This document shows positions 19,700-21,055 of a stretch of DNA of 21,055 nucleotides, piece after piece. The stretch lies in contig DDVW01000018.1 in NCBI GenBank assembly GCA_002345545.1, positions 1 through 21,055 on the forward strand, given 5' to 3'. The stretch is from Stenotrophomonas sp. UBA2302 (GTDB lineage: Bacteria; Pseudomonadota; Gammaproteobacteria; Xanthomonadales; Xanthomonadaceae). The position numbers were made by a program, and so were the translations under genes. The notes beneath the pieces were generated by a model, which did no database searches, was not told where the DNA came from, and worked only from the letters and a program-made list of their open reading frames with translations. Position 1 is the stretch's first letter; every line of letters begins with the position of its first letter.

Positions 19700-20956
19700 A
19701 TGAATGCATCCGCTGAACTGCTGAAGGAACTCCGCATCGACCGTTCGGCCACGCCGCCACCACGCGGGCCGGCGTCCTCGCGGCGCTGGTTGTGGGTGGT
19801 CATCACCCTGGTGCTGGTGCTGCTGGCGGCCCTTGCCGTCGGCATGTTCACCAGCGGCAAGCCGGCCGCGACGGTCGAGACCGCCCCGGTCGTGCCCATG
19901 GCGCAGGCCGGCGCCGGCAGCACCGCGGTGCTGGATGCCAGTGGCTACGTGGTCGCCCGGCGCATGGCCACGGTGTCGGCCAAGATCACCGGCAAGGTGC
20001 GCGAGGTGATGATCGAGGAAGGCATGCGCGTGGAGGAAGGCCAAGTGATGGCCACGCTCGATCCGATCGACGCCAATGCCCAGCGCCGCCTCAACGCCGC
20101 GCAGCTGGAGGCGGCACGCAGCCAGATCGGCGGTCTGCAGGCACAGCTGCACCAGGCCGACGCCGAAGCCTCGCGCCTGCAATCACTGGTCGGCCAGCAG
20201 CTGGTCTCGCGCTCGCAGTACGACCAGGCCGTGGCCGCGCGCGACAGCTTGCGCGCGCAGTTGCAGACCGCCCGCTACAACGCCAAGGTGGCGCAGGATG
20301 CGCTGGCCATCGCCGATCTGGGCGTGGACAACAACATCGTGCGTGCACCGTTCTCCGGCGTGGTCACCGCCAAGGCGGCGCAGCCGGGCGAGATCGTCTC
20401 GCCGTTGTCGGCCGGTGGCGGCTTCACCCGTACCGGCATCGGCACCATCGTCGACATGGATTCGCTGGAAGTGGAAGTGGAAGTCGGCGAGGCCTTCATC
20501 GGCCGCGTGCAACCGAAGATGCCGGTGGAGACGGTGCTCAACGCCTATCCGGACTGGAAGATTCCCGGCGAGGTGATCGCCATCGTGCCCACCGCCGATC
20601 GCGGCAAGGCGACGGTGAAGGTGCGGGTCGGGCTGGGTGTCAAAGATGACCGCATCGTGCCGGAGATGGGCGTGCGGGTGAGCTTCCTGGAGAAGGCCGC
20701 ACCGGCCGGCACCGACGCCCCGAAAGGCGTGCGCATCCCGGCAACCGCCATCGTGCAGCGCGATGGCAAACCCGTTGCGTTCGTGCTGCAGGCCGACGAC
20801 ACCGTGCAGCTGCAGGTGCTGCAGCCCGGCCAGACATTGAACAAGGACAGGCAGGTGCTGTCGGGCCTGAGTGCCGGGCAGACGGTGGTGGTGAATCCAC
20901 CGGATAGCTTGAAGGATGGCGACAAGGTGGCGCTGGCCGGCGCCGCGGGCAAGTAA
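19700..20956 (+). CDS. Periplasmic adaptor (membrane fusion protein), MacA/HlyD-like
   Basis: A 418-residue adaptor of a tripartite efflux pump. A membrane anchor lies at residues 30 to 49 (WLWVVITLVLVLLAALAVG). The first lipoyl half is at about 85 to 122 (VSAKITGKVREVMIEEGMRV), and a coiled-coil hairpin at about 125 to 205 contacts the outer-membrane channel. The second lipoyl half is at about 211 to 235 (NNIVRAPFSGVV). A beta-barrel and a membrane-proximal domain follow to the C-terminus. The uncleaved N-terminal anchor and the sequence style suggest an ABC-type (MacAB) rather than an RND pump. The partner pump genes would lie beyond the right edge. The ATG at 19700 has no Shine-Dalgarno; a TTG 16 codons upstream is the alternative. 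Confidence 0.88.
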   Translation: MNASAELLKELRIDRSATPPPRGPASSRRWLWVVITLVLVLLAALAVGMFTSGKPAATVETAPVVPMAQAGAGSTAVLDASGYVVARRMATVSAKITGKVREVMIEEGMRVEEGQVMATLDPIDANAQRRLNAAQLEAARSQIGGLQAQLHQADAEASRLQSLVGQQLVSRSQYDQAVAARDSLRAQLQTARYNAKVAQDALAIADLGVDNNIVRAPFSGVVTAKAAQPGEIVSPLSAGGGFTRTGIGTIVDMDSLEVEVEVGEAFIGRVQPKMPVETVLNAYPDWKIPGEVIAIVPTADRGKATVKVRVGLGVKDDRIVPEMGVRVSFLEKAAPAGTDAPKGVRIPATAIVQRDGKPVAFVLQADDTVQLQVLQPGQTLNKDRQVLSGLSAGQTVVVNPPDSLKDGDKVALAGAAGK

Positions 20957-21034
20957 GCCGCTTGGTGCCGGACGTGTGATGCCTGCTGCCGTTTGGCGAA
21001 TCGTGCCGTAGGCAGTCGCTTCGAATTTTGATTC

Positions 21035-21055
21035 TGCTGTTGCTGTTGCTGTTGC
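21035..21055 (+). repeat. TGCTGT hexamer tandem repeat at the window edge
   Basis: Three full copies of TGCTGT (21035 to 21052) plus TGC run into the window end, so the array may be longer. It is intergenic, after the membrane fusion gene, and follows about 75 bp in which I see no feature. Confidence 0.6.

Overview
The window looks like a chromosomal segment from a high-GC gammaproteobacterium of the Xanthomonadaceae, most likely Stenotrophomonas or a close relative. This rests on the strong GC bias of the core genes, the split class II ribonucleotide reductase (nrdJa/nrdJb) and the overall gene repertoire. The genus is inferred; no rRNA or other marker is present.

Left edge (1 to about 3260, minus strand): one end of a mobile element. 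Three overlapping genes form an operon: a complete tyrosine recombinase (432 aa), a second recombinase-like protein (520 aa) that lacks the box II histidine and has a C-terminal cysteine cluster, and a third gene cut by the window edge. Base composition is visibly less GC-rich than in the rest of the window. The element abuts the terminator of the nrdJ operon; its cargo, if any, lies to the left.

3264 to 7600 (minus): nrdJa, a lysine/alanine-rich histone H1-like gene, and nrdJb. The adenosylcobalamin-dependent ribonucleotide reductase is split in two, with the catalytic part in NrdJa and the C-terminal cysteine tail in NrdJb, and the chromatin-like gene sits between the halves. Upstream are a candidate sigma-70 promoter and two candidate NrdR boxes exactly 31 bp apart.

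7776 to 13944 (plus): a DegP/MucD-type periplasmic protease. Then a cluster of a YqjD/ElaB-like protein, a YqjE-like membrane protein and an unknown membrane protein, followed by an AI-2E/PerM-type membrane protein. Next come a HAD hydrolase that probably has a leaderless mRNA and an M17 aminopeptidase followed by a terminator-like hairpin.

14311 to 15953 (plus): a membrane-anchored catalase-family heme peroxidase translationally coupled to a cytochrome b561. This looks like a quinol-linked periplasmic peroxide-handling pair.

15955 to 19495 (minus): an ABC exporter ATPase, an ABC-2 permease, a DesK-like histidine kinase and a NarL/LuxR-type response regulator, arranged as one operon. It is divergent from a MacA/HlyD-like membrane fusion protein (19700 to 20956, plus). 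A perfect 8+8 bp inverted repeat between them is a good candidate operator. The window ends in a TGCTGT hexamer repeat.

There are no tRNA, rRNA, CRISPR or classical IS features that I can support. The least ordinary parts are the recombinase trio, the nrdJa / histone-like / nrdJb arrangement, and the operator between the two transport operons.
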